This document shows, in pieces, positions 33,443-46,237 of a stretch of 64,000 nucleotides of DNA. This DNA comes from Leucosporidium creatinivorum (lineage: Eukaryota; Basidiomycota; Microbotryomycetes; Leucosporidiales; Leucosporidiaceae). The translations under genes were made by a program, and so were the position numbers. A model generated the notes under the pieces. That model did not search any database, was not told where the DNA came from, and saw only the letters and a list, made by a program, of their open reading frames with translations. Positions within the stretch are counted from its first letter, which is position 1. Every line of letters starts with the position of its first letter. The stretch covers positions 1,178,254 to 1,242,253 of the forward strand of contig BCKL01000006.1 in NCBI GenBank assembly GCA_001600635.1, in the 5' to 3' direction.

Positions 33443-33987
33443 TCACCACCTGCCGCCTCCTCCGCCCGAGCCATCAGGACCCCCAGGACCTGCTCCTCTT
33501 AATCCGGCATCAAAGCCTCCCGGCCCGCTGCTTCAACGAGAATATAATCAGCTATAGCAGTTCTCGGCTCAAGCTCGGCGTCGAACTCACCCAGGTCCTC
33601 GTCCTTCTCCACCGTGATGCTGCTGCCCACCAAATCCTCCCTGAGGACCACCGTGATGCTCTACAATTCCTGAAGGACCACCAAGGCGCTGCTGAGGTCC
33701 ACCGAAGCCACCGCCGGGAGAGCCTTGGTTGCTGCGAAGTTGTTGGGCTGGCTGGTCAGCTCAGCGGCTGGGAGTAACGAGGGAGACGGCACGCGCACAG
33801 TACACCGTTCCCAGGTCCTGCAAAGCCCTGCTGGCTGCTATACCTGCCTTGGGGAGGTCCGCCGCTTTGACAGAGGACGGCGTCAACTTCGGCGATCGCA
33901 AAGAAGGGCGAGAGATGATCATTCCGGTCCACCCTGCTGGTGATGCGTGCGCTCCTCGTGGTGTAGAATCTTGGAGATGAGTCCCAT
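33443..33987 (-). CDS. Gly/Gln/His-rich small protein
   Basis: The candidate start MGLISKILHHEERTHHQQ lies at 33987. Downstream exons, read across CTGAC-type introns, give GGPPQGRYSSQQGFAGPGN, then SNQGSPGGGFGGPQQRLGG with VEHHGGPQGGFGGQQHHGG, and a last exon FDAGLRGAGPGGPDGSGGGG (stop 33443). The splice between the second and third blocks (CAGCCAG acceptor) and the final one (GTGAGT donor, GAAGCAG acceptor) are in frame; the first junction is not resolved. Low-complexity Gly/Gln/His composition suggests a disordered, possibly RNA-associated or wall-associated protein. No family is recognised. Confidence 0.42.
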
Positions 33988-35320
33988 TGTGTCTAGTCAA
34001 GTCTGAGAGTGGTGGGGTGGTGTCGGTTGGCGATTAAGTGAGTGGGAGGAACTGAACTCCAAGTGGTACAAAACCTGCAGAATCCGACCTCTGCTTCTGT
34101 ACTGTACCTCTTTACCCCGCAATGTGACGCGATACAGGTGAGTACAGGTACACCTTGTATCTGTATTTGCCGGAAGAGGCGAGAGAAGGGGAAAAAGGTG
34201 GCGAGGTCACCGCTGAGCTGGCAAATTCTCACGTGTCGAGCTACATGCAGGCAGCGAGAAGGCGTGTAGTACGTTGAGCGTAGCAAAAGGATGAACTTCC
34301 GGCAAAATGTACATGTCAATATAAATTTCCTGGCGAGAAAAGCCGGCGCCGAAGGAGAACGAGTGACCTTCGAAGCGAATTGAACCCGCCTCCAGAGCTT
34401 TGAATGAGCAGAGATAGACTGGATTTAACCACTTCACTAGTGGGCCATCCATTGGAAGCCCTCGAGCTGTTTGAAGACCAAGTCAAGCTTCGTAGACCAC
34501 TCGCCGAGCGCCGAGCTGGCTACTTTCGACACCCGGGTACGCGCCTGACCGATCCGAGAGGCTGTGATTGTACTGTCAGGCTCTAGATAGGGGCTGTATG
34601 TTTTGGCAAAAAGTACAGTACAGTCAGGATTGTACCTGCACCACTTGGAGTTCAGGGAGGAAGTCAACTTTACTCGCTCCTTTGTGCTCTACAGCGACCT
34701 CAGCGAGACTGCACAGCCCTTCACCTACGTAGCAGCAGCACTGAAAACGGTGAGCTCCAGCTCCCGGAGGCTGAGCACCAGTGACGGTACAGTAGGCGTC
34801 TCAATCGAACTGCGAAGGCAGCTGCGGCGCGGCTGACCGTCGAGGAGCACGAGCGGTGCTTGTCCAGGAGTATGAAGAGCTATGGAGTCGGAGATCAAAT
34901 ACCTTCGGTCACTAGGCGGGCACCCGCGAGCTTGAAGAGTAGCGCACTCGCTTCGCCTTTGCCGAGAAATCTCGAGTGCAAACGCCGAGCTCGGTTCAGG
35001 GACTTCGGCGAGTTATACTTGTCTCTAGTCGAGGTACGGACCACTCAAAGCCGTTGGTAGATCAGTACATGTACAATGAGCTGCGTATAGAACCAGCGGA
35101 TTGGAGAGATGCAGATAGAGAGCAGAACAGTCTCCGCCGAGCGAGAGGTAAGCTGAAAAGACCCCACAGTGCTTGAGAGGCGCTAACGGGGAGTGCGTCT
35201 CCATCGGTACCAGCTCGAACGACCTGAGAGCTAAGAGGAGGGGAGCCGGCCAGCAGCGAAAGAAAACAGAAGCAGCTCGAACTCGACTTTCGCTTCTTTC
35301 CCTCCTCCTAATTGCTCACC
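33988..35320. other. Gene-empty 1.3-kb stretch with a 16-bp inverted repeat
   Basis: The longest interior interval without a supportable gene. It is more AT-rich than its surroundings, especially 34080-34150, 34250-34440 and 34570-34700, and has several GTAC-rich words. A perfect 16-bp inverted repeat (CTGAACTCCAAGTGGT) occurs at 34052-34067 and 34640-34655, with imperfect GTACAGTAC-like words nearby, and frames a ~600-bp segment. ORFs inside are short and show no domain. It could be a degenerate non-autonomous element or a long promoter for the MYND gene at 35321. Confidence 0.4.
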
Positions 35321-36320
35321 ATGTCGACTCCCACCACTCGCTGCCTCCTCTGCCTGACTCCCACTACTCGCACCTGCTCCACCTGCAGCAGCACCTTCTA
35401 CTGCGGCCCCGAGCACGCCACTCTCGTTCGTTCATCTCTTGCCCTCTCGAGCTCGAGTCGTCGAGCTGACCTCTTCGCCTACAGTTCGCGCTCTCGCACG
35501 ACAAGATCTGTGGCAAGAAAGTCGACTTGTACGACGAGCCAGAGCTTACAGACGCCGAGATTGATGGGTTGGTGAGGCTGGGAGGTCAAAGTGAGTCGAT
35601 CGGCTTGAGCTTCCATATGGCAGAGTGCTCGGCGAGGGAGACAGCAGGGCTGACGCCTTCTTGCGATAGTGTCGTTCGGACAACAGCCTCTCGAGACGAC
35701 TGTTCGTAATCTCGCTGGATACCCCACCGGTTCGATGCGCGTACGAAGCCCTTCGCCTTTCTTCGCCGTATCGCTCTCGGCGCTGACTCCACACCGCTCA
35801 ACAGGACTTCTGGACCGACTTCCGCGATCCCCAGGACTCGACCGAGCCTCGTACCCTCTCCTACCTCCTCGCCTTGGCCCGCTCTCACCTCACCCAGCTC
35901 TCCTTCTACAACGAAGGCCCCACTACCGGCGTTGACCCTTTCCGCTCCCTCTCCCTGCACAAGATCAGCGCTTTCGAGTATCCTCGTGACCGCCCAGTCT
36001 CGGAGGAGACCAAGGACCGCCAGAACCGTTTCCTCCACCAGGCGCTGGTGCTTCATACGCTCTGCCGTCCGCCGAGGGAGGGCGCCGAGGTGGGAGAAAT
36101 GGGAGACGGCCAAGTGGACATCCGCCCGCTGCTTGGGTGGCTCAAACTCGCTGTAGAGGAGCTGAGGAAGATTGCCGAGGAGGAGGGACAAGAGGAGAGC
36201 GAGAGGAGGAAGCTGGTCAAGAGCGTTGACCCAGGCCGAGGAGATCGTGGGGGACATGGAGAGGGATTTGAGGGCTGCCGCGAGGGGAGCGCAAGGAGGA
36301 TGCGCTGTGGCGTGATGTGA
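35321..36320 (+). CDS. MYND-type zinc-finger protein (solo copy)
   Basis: Starts MSTPTTRCLLCLTPTTRTC at 35321. The finger is CxxC, CSTCSSTFYCGPEHATL, then FALSHDKICGKK after a GTTCGT-donor intron, so the usual CxxC-CxxC-H-C plan is kept with a diverged linker. LYDEPELTDAEIDGLVRLGG is shared with the pair-2 minus gene. Later exons give QQPLETTVRNLAGYPTGSM and a long C-terminal exon with FWTDFRDPQDSTEPRTLSYL, RFLHQALVLHTLCRPPRE and an acidic-to-basic coiled tail (LAVEELRKIAEEEGQEESER). Four introns with CTGAC branches. It is the fifth MYND gene in 28 kb; function unknown, protein-protein interaction expected. Confidence 0.75.
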
Positions 36321-36431
36321 AGATATGAGGGAGTACGCTTGCTTGCTTGCTGAACGAAAGCCGAATTTCGTCGAACTTGCCTTGGTGGGATAAGAACGCC
36401 AAGCTGCAAAATTCCAGCTCTTTCTAGCACC

Positions 36432-38349
36432 CTACTCATCCTCCCCCGTCTCCACCCCCTTCGCAAAGAACTCGACCCCCTCCTTCCTGCCCACCTCGCC
36501 CACAATCCTCCAGAACACCCTCTCCGCCTCCTCTACCGCCTCATCCAAGCCCACCGCTATACTCGCTGCCTCGCCTTGAGAAGGAAGGGTCGGGACAACG
36601 ATCAGATTTGGTGGGAGGGAGGATGGGGGAAGTGGTGGGGGTGTGGAAAGGTAGGTGACTGTGTAGAGGGGAGTGAGGGTTGTGGGGGAGAGGGCGAGGA
36701 GGGAGGTGAGGTAGGGGCTGAGGAGGGTGGAGGCGTCTGTTGAAGGTGCTGGTGGAGTGAGGAGGGGGGCTGAGAGGTAGAGCACGCCTATGAGAGCGAG
36801 CATCAGAGTTAGCACTCATCCTCGAGCTCGATCGAGCCTGAGCCGAACTCACAGCTCCCCGCCGGCGCCGCGAAAGTCCCTGGCCCGACCTGCAACGCTG
36901 TTACAGTGCCCAGCTCCTCCCTCAGCGCCTTCGGCTCGAAAACGAACAGGTGCCAATCCGGCTCGTTGCCATCCTCTGCAGCCTCCCGCGGCCGAGGGAA
37001 GGGAATTGGCTCGGGGAGGATGATGATGGCGTGTACTGCTCTCGGCGGCTCGGTAGTTGATGGCAGTGACGAAGGGAAAAGCGCCGGTAGATGCGAAGGG
37101 GAAGCGACGACCCAGTCGGCGGTAAAGACCGAAGCAGGCTTGTCCGGCTCGATGAGGACGGGAATGCCTAATGGCTTGACGTCGCTCGCTGCTTCAGTGG
37201 AGGGCTTGGAGGGCGGTGGAGGGAGGGTGTCGTGTACGAGGAAGGGAGCTTGCGAAGGAGGGACGATGATCCCTGGCGTAGAGTCGAGTTGGAGCGCTTG
37301 GATCGGTCGACCGAGGATTTGGCCGCCGCCCCAGACGGCGCAGATGCTGAAACAGGAGGGGTCAGCGAGGTCAAGGAAGGTGGAGAGTGGAGATACCTAC
37401 CGAGAGAAACCTCCAACGAGATCGCCTGCTCCTCCATAGTGTCCGACGAGGAAGGGAGAAGCTCCATAGCGGCCGATCGAGTGGATGAAGCTTCGGAGGC
37501 GCTGCAGCGAGGGGACGGCAAGGTCTGTAAGGTTGTAGTAGGTCAGTGATATTCTCTAGAGGTTGAGGAGCATCGACTCACCCTCCGAAGACGAGCAAAG
37601 GGTAAGGGCGTAGGCAAGGGAGCTCGCGACCGCCGGCGAGACCTTGACCTCCTTCTGCAGGAAATCCTGGAAGGTGACAGCAGGGTCTGTAGGTATACGA
37701 AGTCAGCTCTGAGCGCTGCCCTGTACCAAACAAGTCACCCTTCAACCTCTGATCCTCCTCGAACGCATCCTGCCCCGCCGCGAACAGCAGCAATTTGGTC
37801 AAGCGTCTCTTCTCCACCAAGCTGAGCGTAGGGTGATTGAACACATCCGCTTTACTCGCCGGGACCCTCTCCATCTTTCCTATCCCTTTCCCCTCCGCTC
37901 CCTGCTCAGCTTGAGCGCTCCACAACCCGGCGCCATTCAACAACCCAAACGAGAGGTAGCTGGCTACTTTGCTCTTCACCAACAGATCGATGGCCGGTCC
38001 ATTGGCTCGTAGTAAGGTGGGGAAGAGGGAGAGGGAGAAGCGTTGGCCGGTAGGGAGGAGGTGCTCCGGCGGCGAAGGAGGGTAACATTGCGCTGCTGGG
38101 TGGGATGTAGCCCATTCTGCGAGTTCTTGGAGGGAGAGAGAGGCCCAGGTATCGCCGTAATAGGATTGTTGGTCCAGTTGGAGCACAGAGTAGCCGGCTT
38201 TTGAGAGAGCTCTGCGCGAGGAGCGAGGCGAGACGTAAGCAGCTGGACGAGCTGTAGGAGAGCAAGGGAGCGTACGCTGCTGCGATAGATTCTACCAAGC
38301 CTGTACCGACTAGGACAGCGTTGAAGTGAGTTGGCGTGTCGGGGTCCAT
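36432..38349 (-). CDS. MRS6: Rab escort protein (REP/Mrs6, GDI superfamily)
   Basis: REP presents newly made Rab GTPases to geranylgeranyltransferase II and delivers them to membranes. The Rossmann-like FAD-fold start is HFNAVLVGTGLVESIAAA joined to ALSKAGYSVLQLDQQSYYGD and TWASLSLQEL; WASL follows the REP rather than the GDI pattern. Further signature exons are SKVASYLSFGLLNGAG, ADVFNHPTLSLVEKRRLTKL, FLQKEVKVSPAVASSLAYAL and IHSIGRYGASPFLVGHYGG followed by CAVWGGGQILGRPI. A long C-terminal region ends in an acidic tail. I use the ATG at 38349 (MDPDTPTHFNAV). An in-frame ATG at 38463 would add 38 residues rich in Ser/Arg. Confidence 0.85.
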
Positions 38350-38611
38350 CACGAGCCAGATGGGGCGAGAGGGAGAGCTGGGTTCGCGGCGAACGGAAGC
38401 AAGGTCATCTGTCGAGCGAAGACTGTAGACACGTCGCAAGGAAGCGCAGAGTTTCGGAGGCACTCTTGAGCCCTTCGCAGCAGCTCACCAAGTCATTGCC
38501 CTCCCCTCAACGTTTCTCGGCGATCCCCTCGGCTGTCCTTTCGCTCTCCCTCCCTCTCCTCGCCATAATCTGTACATCACTGCGCAATCCTTTCACCCCC
38601 CCGCCTCTAAT

Positions 38612-40922
<2,311 letters not shown>

Positions 40923-41312
40923 GCTGTGCTGGTCAAGGTGCACTCGAGTCCTTTTGTAGCGAGCGAGAGAGAGAGGGGAGGAAGCAAAGTGAGCAGCTAA
41001 CAAGTCGAAGGCAAGCGAAGAAACTCCCAAGTTCAAATCAAAGTAACTCGGTTGCTTACTCGAATTGTGCCCGAGTCGAAGCGGTTCAGATGCACTACAG
41101 ACCCTCTCAGGAGCTCTATTGAGCTCCACCAAGCAATGTAAGGCAGCGAATAGCACTCGCCAGCTCTCCTCATGCTCTCCAAGTCTTCGCCGAGCCTTCC
41201 CCCTCATCGCCGAGCTCGCCTGCTCATTGCACACCGCTCTGCGCGCTATCCACGCAGCCGTAGTATTTTCTCCTGTCCTTCACCAAGCCTCCGCGTATCC
41301 TCTTATCCCCTA
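40923..41312. promoter_or_regulatory. Rvb1 upstream region
   Basis: About 390 bp upstream of the split Rvb1 start, carrying its 5'UTR and promoter and the 3' end of the next minus-strand gene. A minus-strand frame is open across it but lacks a usable ATG context and reads as unstructured sequence, so I do not extend the protein. The patch 41025-41060 is relatively AT-rich. Confidence 0.35.
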
Positions 41313-42124
41313 TCAACCCCTCATCTCCACCTCGATCCAAGCCTCTCCCCCCTCACTCCCTCCGACCGCCTCCTCACTCGCCAACCTGCCCTTCAACTCC
41401 CCCTGCACACTCCCCTGTACGACTCTCCAACTCATCACTTCCTTCCCACCTCCAGTGGGCGTCCATCCAGCTACATGGATGACCAAACTGCCCCTCACCG
41501 GCTCCCCTCCCGCTCCAGCGCCGAGTCGAGGCGGCCTGAACACCCCCTCCAACACCAGGTAACCCGTGAACGCGCCGCCAGCTCCATTAATTTGAATCCT
41601 CACCAATGCAGCTTTGCCGCCGAAAGAGCCCGACGTGGAGGAGGAAGGGGAGCGGAAGATGATAGATTGGGAGGAGGAGGAGAAGGTCGGTGGGGAGGTG
41701 AAGGAGGCGGCGTTGGGGAGGGGGAGCGGGTGGGGAGTTTGAGTGCTGCTATTGGTGGGAGAGGGGAGGTGGGAGAAGAGGGCGGTGAAGCGCGTGGGAG
41801 CCTGCAGCGAGATGAGAGAGGTGAGCGTGCGAGGGGCGAGAGATGAGAGGCAGCGTACCATGGTAGGGGCGTAAGAGGGTACAGCTACTTGTCGAGTAGT
41901 TTGTAAGCGAGATGAGTAGGTGGCGACGACGGACGAGACGAAGACGAGCAAGGTGAAGGCGGGTGGAAGAGAGGCGATTTGACTTGGCAGCTCGATTTGG
42001 GGACCTCGGCAGAGAGCAGCTCTCGCTCGCCTAGGTCGCTCGCTGAACTCCGAAGCTGTAGCTTATGTAGCTTACCAGTGTCAATGATGGTTCTAGCGTA
42101 TTGCAGCAGAGTAACGCTCCTCAT
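41313..42124 (-). CDS. Hypothetical protein, start uncertain
   Basis: The main exon reads APTRFTALFSHLPSPTNSST, then RSPSSSTSGSFGGKAALVR, INGAGGAFTGYLVLEGVF, RGSLVIHVAGWTPTGGGK and ends EGGEAWIEVEMRG. It follows a Met at 41861 across a GTACGC...CTGCAG intron. An upstream exon starting MRSVTLLQYARTIIDT at 42124 can be joined in frame (G/GTAAGC donor, CTTAC branch, CAAG acceptor), giving VAVPSYAPTM before that Met. If real, its ATG overlaps the stop of the F-box gene. Otherwise translation begins at 41861. The Gly-rich beta-strand-like core is unfamiliar to me, and I assign no function. Confidence 0.42.
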
Positions 42125-43462
42125 CACAACTCAGCTCCAGCTCGGCGATCTTCTCTCGCCCTTCTCGCACTCAGCCCCTCTCCCAGCTCCCACCTCTCGC
42201 CCCGCCACCGCTGCCTAGCCTGTAGCCTGACCCCCGCTGCACACAGACGTCCAAGAGCATCGAGCGTCCCCTGATGAAAGGTCCTCGCCTCGATCACCGG
42301 CGAAAGATCGACCTCGTCGATTATGAGCACCTCGAGCCCGCCGAGCTTGAGCTGCTGCGTCTCCCAGTCGAGGAGTCTGAGGTTGATGTCGTGCACGAGG
42401 GCTTCGGCTGAATATTCATCGCCCAACGTGAGCGTGCGAAGGCGGGGAACTCTGAAACGCGAAGGTAGCCTGAGGTGCATGTTCCAGGTGAGGTCAAGGA
42501 GGTTTGGGAAGTCGAGGAGGGGCACGTCCATCGGGCTGAGAAGGTGATTGTCGTCGGGCGTGACATGAAGGGTGAGACGGGAGAGGGCGGAAGCGCAAGG
42601 CAGCGAGCCGAGCAAGCGGAAAGCGGTGTCGATGAGATCCCACTCCGAACAGCGGAAAGTCAAGTGAAGGTGCTCTAGCTTGTCACAAAGCCGAGAGATA
42701 TCGTGGAGGCTGAAAGAAACGAGTACTCCATCGAGGTACAGCTCCTTGAGGGTGCTGATTTTGGCCAACTCGGGCGGGAAGACGAAGCGGGTTTGGCGAG
42801 GCTGCATGTCGAAGTCTGATCCTGGCGCAAAGACTCGGAGCGAGTGTAGCTTTGGGTGAAGGCTGAGAGGGCTGAATGCTTGCGGTTCGTCGATGGGGAA
42901 GTCGTGAAGCGCCTTGAGGCTGTCGAACGAAAGGATCTCCAGCTCGGGGCAAAAGGTGGCCATGGACCATTCGGAGAGGACCACGCGGGCGACCTTCTCG
43001 CACCCGACGAGCAGCACCCTCAGTCGATCCAACCGAGCAAACACCTCGTACATCTCCTCCTCCTCGAGCTGCTCCTCCTCCTCGGCGACCAGATCCAGCT
43101 TCACTTCATCGACCAACGCTCCCAAGCTCGGGCTTCCCTTGAGCGTGCGACCGAAGTTTTGGATAGCGGTGAGAGTAGCGAGGTTGATGCGGCGGTACAG
43201 GCTCGCTCGGGTGAAGGGGAGGGAGGGACCGGTGGAGGGGTGCAGGCGGGTTGTGCGACGTTGGGAAACGAGGTGGAAGATGTCGGAGAGTAGCTCGTTG
43301 GGTAGGGTCGAGAGGTGGTCTCGTTGGGGCTGTAGCAGAGTAGAAGCGGGAAATGAGCGGCGCGTGGTGGAGAGCAGAGGGAGGAGGGGAGCTTACTGGG
43401 GACACGTAGAGTGAGTCGCTGTAGCTCAGTAGCTCTGTAGGAGTAGCAGCTTCATCTCCCAT
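42124..43462 (-). CDS. F-box protein with leucine-rich C-terminus
   Basis: Exon 1 encodes MGDEAATPTELLSYSDSLYV; a ~70-nt intron (GTAAGC, CTACAG) leads to RDHLSTLPNELLSDIFHLVS, a canonical F-box start (LP-x-E-L-L-x-x-I-F), at residues ~25-60. The remaining ~380 residues contain irregular leucine-rich units such as CPELEILSFDSLKAL, LHPKLHSLRVFAPG, ISTLKELYLDGVL, KLEHLHLTFRC and VPRLRTLTLGDEY. The expected role is substrate recognition in an SCF (Skp1-cullin-F-box) ubiquitin ligase; the substrate cannot be predicted. The stop TGA (42126-42124) shares a base with a potential downstream ATG. Confidence 0.72.
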
Positions 43463-43669
43463 CTTGAGCGAGCACGAGTCGAAGAGCGAGCAAACGACGA
43501 GTGGATAGCAAGAAGTCAAGAGAGCTCAGCGCGTCTCTCGCCAAGCTTAGCCTCCCGCTCACCTCGTCACAGCTATACCGACCTACTGCAGCTTCAAGTA
43601 CTGCTTCAGACCTAGCTTGGACTGCTCCTGTACATACTCTAGCGCTTCAAGCGCCTCTGTTCGCCCGAG

Positions 43670-45873
43670 ATGAGCTCGTACGCTCAATCGCCCTCTCCTT
43701 CGCACTCTGCTGCTCGCTAACAGCTCTCTACCGACCTACAGCTGCCTTCCTACACCTACAGCACCAGCCTACTTGCTCTCCTCACCCGCCCAACTCGCCT
43801 TGCCCACCCCATCCACCTTCGTCAAGCGCAACGGCACTCGTCTCCAGCTCGATGGACGGGACTTCAAAGCCGTGGGACCCAATATTTACTGGCTGGGTCA
43901 GTCCGCTACAGCTTGCAGAGCCCACCACTGCTGACCGAGCTTCTTTGTTACAGCTCTGGACGAGAACGTCGGGCCTTACCCCTCCATCACCTCCCGAAGC
44001 CGAGGGCTGGAGGTTATGGGCATCGCTCAGGCTATGGGAGCTAGTGAGTCGTAGTATTCCCTCTTTTGGTTTGGTAACCCTGCTGACCTTGCGTCAACCA
44101 ACAGCGACCATTCGCGCCCACACGGTCGGCGTCAACCTCGGCTCGGCGCACGCTGTCGAGAACGCTTTGGGGCAGTTCAATGAGCAGGCCTTCGCGGCGG
44201 TCGATTGGGCCATCTGGGCTGCCAAGTCGTGAGCTGGCAGTGCATCTGTTGACGTGGAGTACACGCTAACGACCGCCTCTCCTCTCGTTCGTCTCTTCTC
44301 GGCTCGGCTTTGCTTTTCCCAGCTACGGTATCCGTCTCATCGTCCCGCTGACCGACCAATACGACTACTACCGTTCGTCGCCTCCTTCCCGCTTCTCTCA
44401 CAACCCCCACTGACCCGCATCACCCTACAGATGGTGGCATCCCGACCTTCCTTCGCTGGAGAAACCTGTCGGCCGACTCGCCAGCGGACTATGGCCCCTT
44501 CTACGACCTTAACTCGGACGTCTACTCCGATTTCAAGACCTACATCACGACTCTGCTAACTCACAGGAGCAACATCACCGGAGTTCGTTCTGCTCTCTCC
44601 CTCGCAGCTCCGCCGAGCTCGCTGACCCCGCTCATCGATCCTCGGACAGCTCACCATGGTGGAAGAGCCCACGATCCTCGCTTTTGAGACCGGCAACGAG
44701 CTTGGCGGATGGGGAGGGAAGGACAGCCCGCCGCCAGTGGCTTGGACGACGGCTATCGCGGGGTACTTGAAGGAGCTCGCGCCGGATACGTTGGTGCTCT
44801 CGGGTTCGTATGGAGTGAGGAAGGATGAGCTGGGGATTGAAGATGTCGATATCGTGTGAGTGGTGATGAAGATGGCCTGATCGTGTGCAGAAGGCTGACC
44901 CTCGCCTCTCCTTCTCTCGAATCCCACCCCGCCCCTCCTCCTCGCTCCCTCTCACTCCCGCCTCGTCAGCTCCAACCATTTCTATCCGCCCTACAGCTAC
45001 AACCTCAAACAATCCGCCAACCTCGCCGCCTCAGGTAACAAGGTCTTCCTCAACGGCGAGTTTGACTGGACCGACAAATACTACCTCCCTCTCGCCTACC
45101 TCGCCATTCTCATTCCCGCTCTCCTCGCTGCGAGCGTGTGGATCATGCCGAAGAGATGGTGGCCGTGGAGAGTCAGTCTGGGGTGCTGCTGTTGCGGTGG
45201 GCAGCGGAGAAGGCGGGAGAAGGGATATGAGGGAGTCGGCGATACCAAGGATCCTCAGCTCGGAGCTTCCACCGCATCCCTCATCGCTCCCACTCCAATC
45301 CTCGCACAAGAGCACTCATCCTCCTACCCTCCCTCACCACTCGCCTCTCCCGCCCTCCCCGCCTCATCACCCCCACCTCGTAACCGAACCCCGCTCCTCC
45401 AACGCTCCTTGCCCATCCACCGCTGGCACTTCTCCCTCTTCCTCCTCCTCCTCTGTGCCCCCGTCGGTGCCGTCATTCACACCTTCATGCCCACGCCCCT
45501 TCATGCCTTCGTATCGTCCATGGAATCCCTCTCCACCGACTCCAAGCTCGCCGGCTCGTTCTACTGGTCCCTCTTCGGCAAGGACGACGCCTGCTGCGCC
45601 TACGTCACTCATAACGATGGCTATACGCTGCATTACCCTTCGGATGGCACCAGCTCGCCTGGGTCGGGAGAGAGGGTCGCCGAGTTGGCGAGCCATGCCT
45701 GGAGAATTAGAGGAGAAGTGCCGCCGTTTCTTGGGGAGGGAGGGTCGTTGAGTGCGTTGGGAGTGGCAGGACTGCCGACGGTGCAGTGTCCGCAGGAGGC
45801 GCTGGCGGTGCCGGCTAATGCTACTTGGAGTGGAGGGCTGGGAGGGAACTCGAGCTCGGCGTCGAGGGTTTGA
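43670..45873 (+). CDS. GH5 endo-beta-mannanase-like protein with transmembrane hairpin in the barrel
   Basis: Glycoside hydrolase family 5 protein resembling fungal beta-mannanases. Blocks in order: FVKRNGTRLQLDGRDFKAVG, PNIYWLALDENVGPYPS, TIRAHTVGVNLGS, AAVDWAIWAAKSYGIRLIVP, TFLRWRNLS, acid/base Glu in LAFETGNELGGW, SNHFYPPYSYNLK, nucleophile Glu in FLNGEFDWTDKYY. The chain then runs into TM LAYLAILIPALLAASVWIM, a ~90-residue Cys/Arg then Pro/Ser loop, TM HFSLFLLLLCAPVGAVIH, and returns to the last barrel strand LAGSFYWSLFG with HNDGYTLHYPSDG. Frames are continuous through the insertion. The N-terminal start is uncertain: 43670 is a candidate ATG, with a possible intron ending at 43740 or so. 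Likely an ER/plasma-membrane-tethered mannan-processing enzyme. Confidence 0.72.
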
Positions 45874-46237
45874 GGAGGTGTGCTTAGCAAAGGCTGTTGT
45901 TGTATTGTAGAGGTGAGTCTGGATTACACTCAGAGCTGGAGCTGCTCGCTGATCGCCCGACCTCAGATGTAAAGCTACATCTTCCCCTTACACGACCTCT
46001 CGTTAGCGCTGCTCGGCGAAGGACTTTCAGCCGACGCTTCCGCCACGCTCTGGTCGATATTCGAAAATCGATACATCGAGTAGCGTGTTCACCAGGCAAC
46101 ACCTTCTCGTTCGAGCTGCAGCTCTTCAAATCATGGGCAAGATGTCGTCGACGTCACTGGAGTGGGGGAGAGGGGAGGAGCGGAGGTGAGCCCCGTAGTC
46201 TTCATCTTCTCCCCAGTCGACTACATCTCTCCTCAAG
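45874..46237. promoter_or_regulatory. Region upstream of acid trehalase
   Basis: About 360 bp between the GH5 stop and the trehalase ATG, both genes on the plus strand. It contains a short AT-rich patch just after the GH5 stop (terminator/3'UTR zone) and a pyrimidine-rich run before 46238. No gene or repeat was recognised. Confidence 0.35.
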
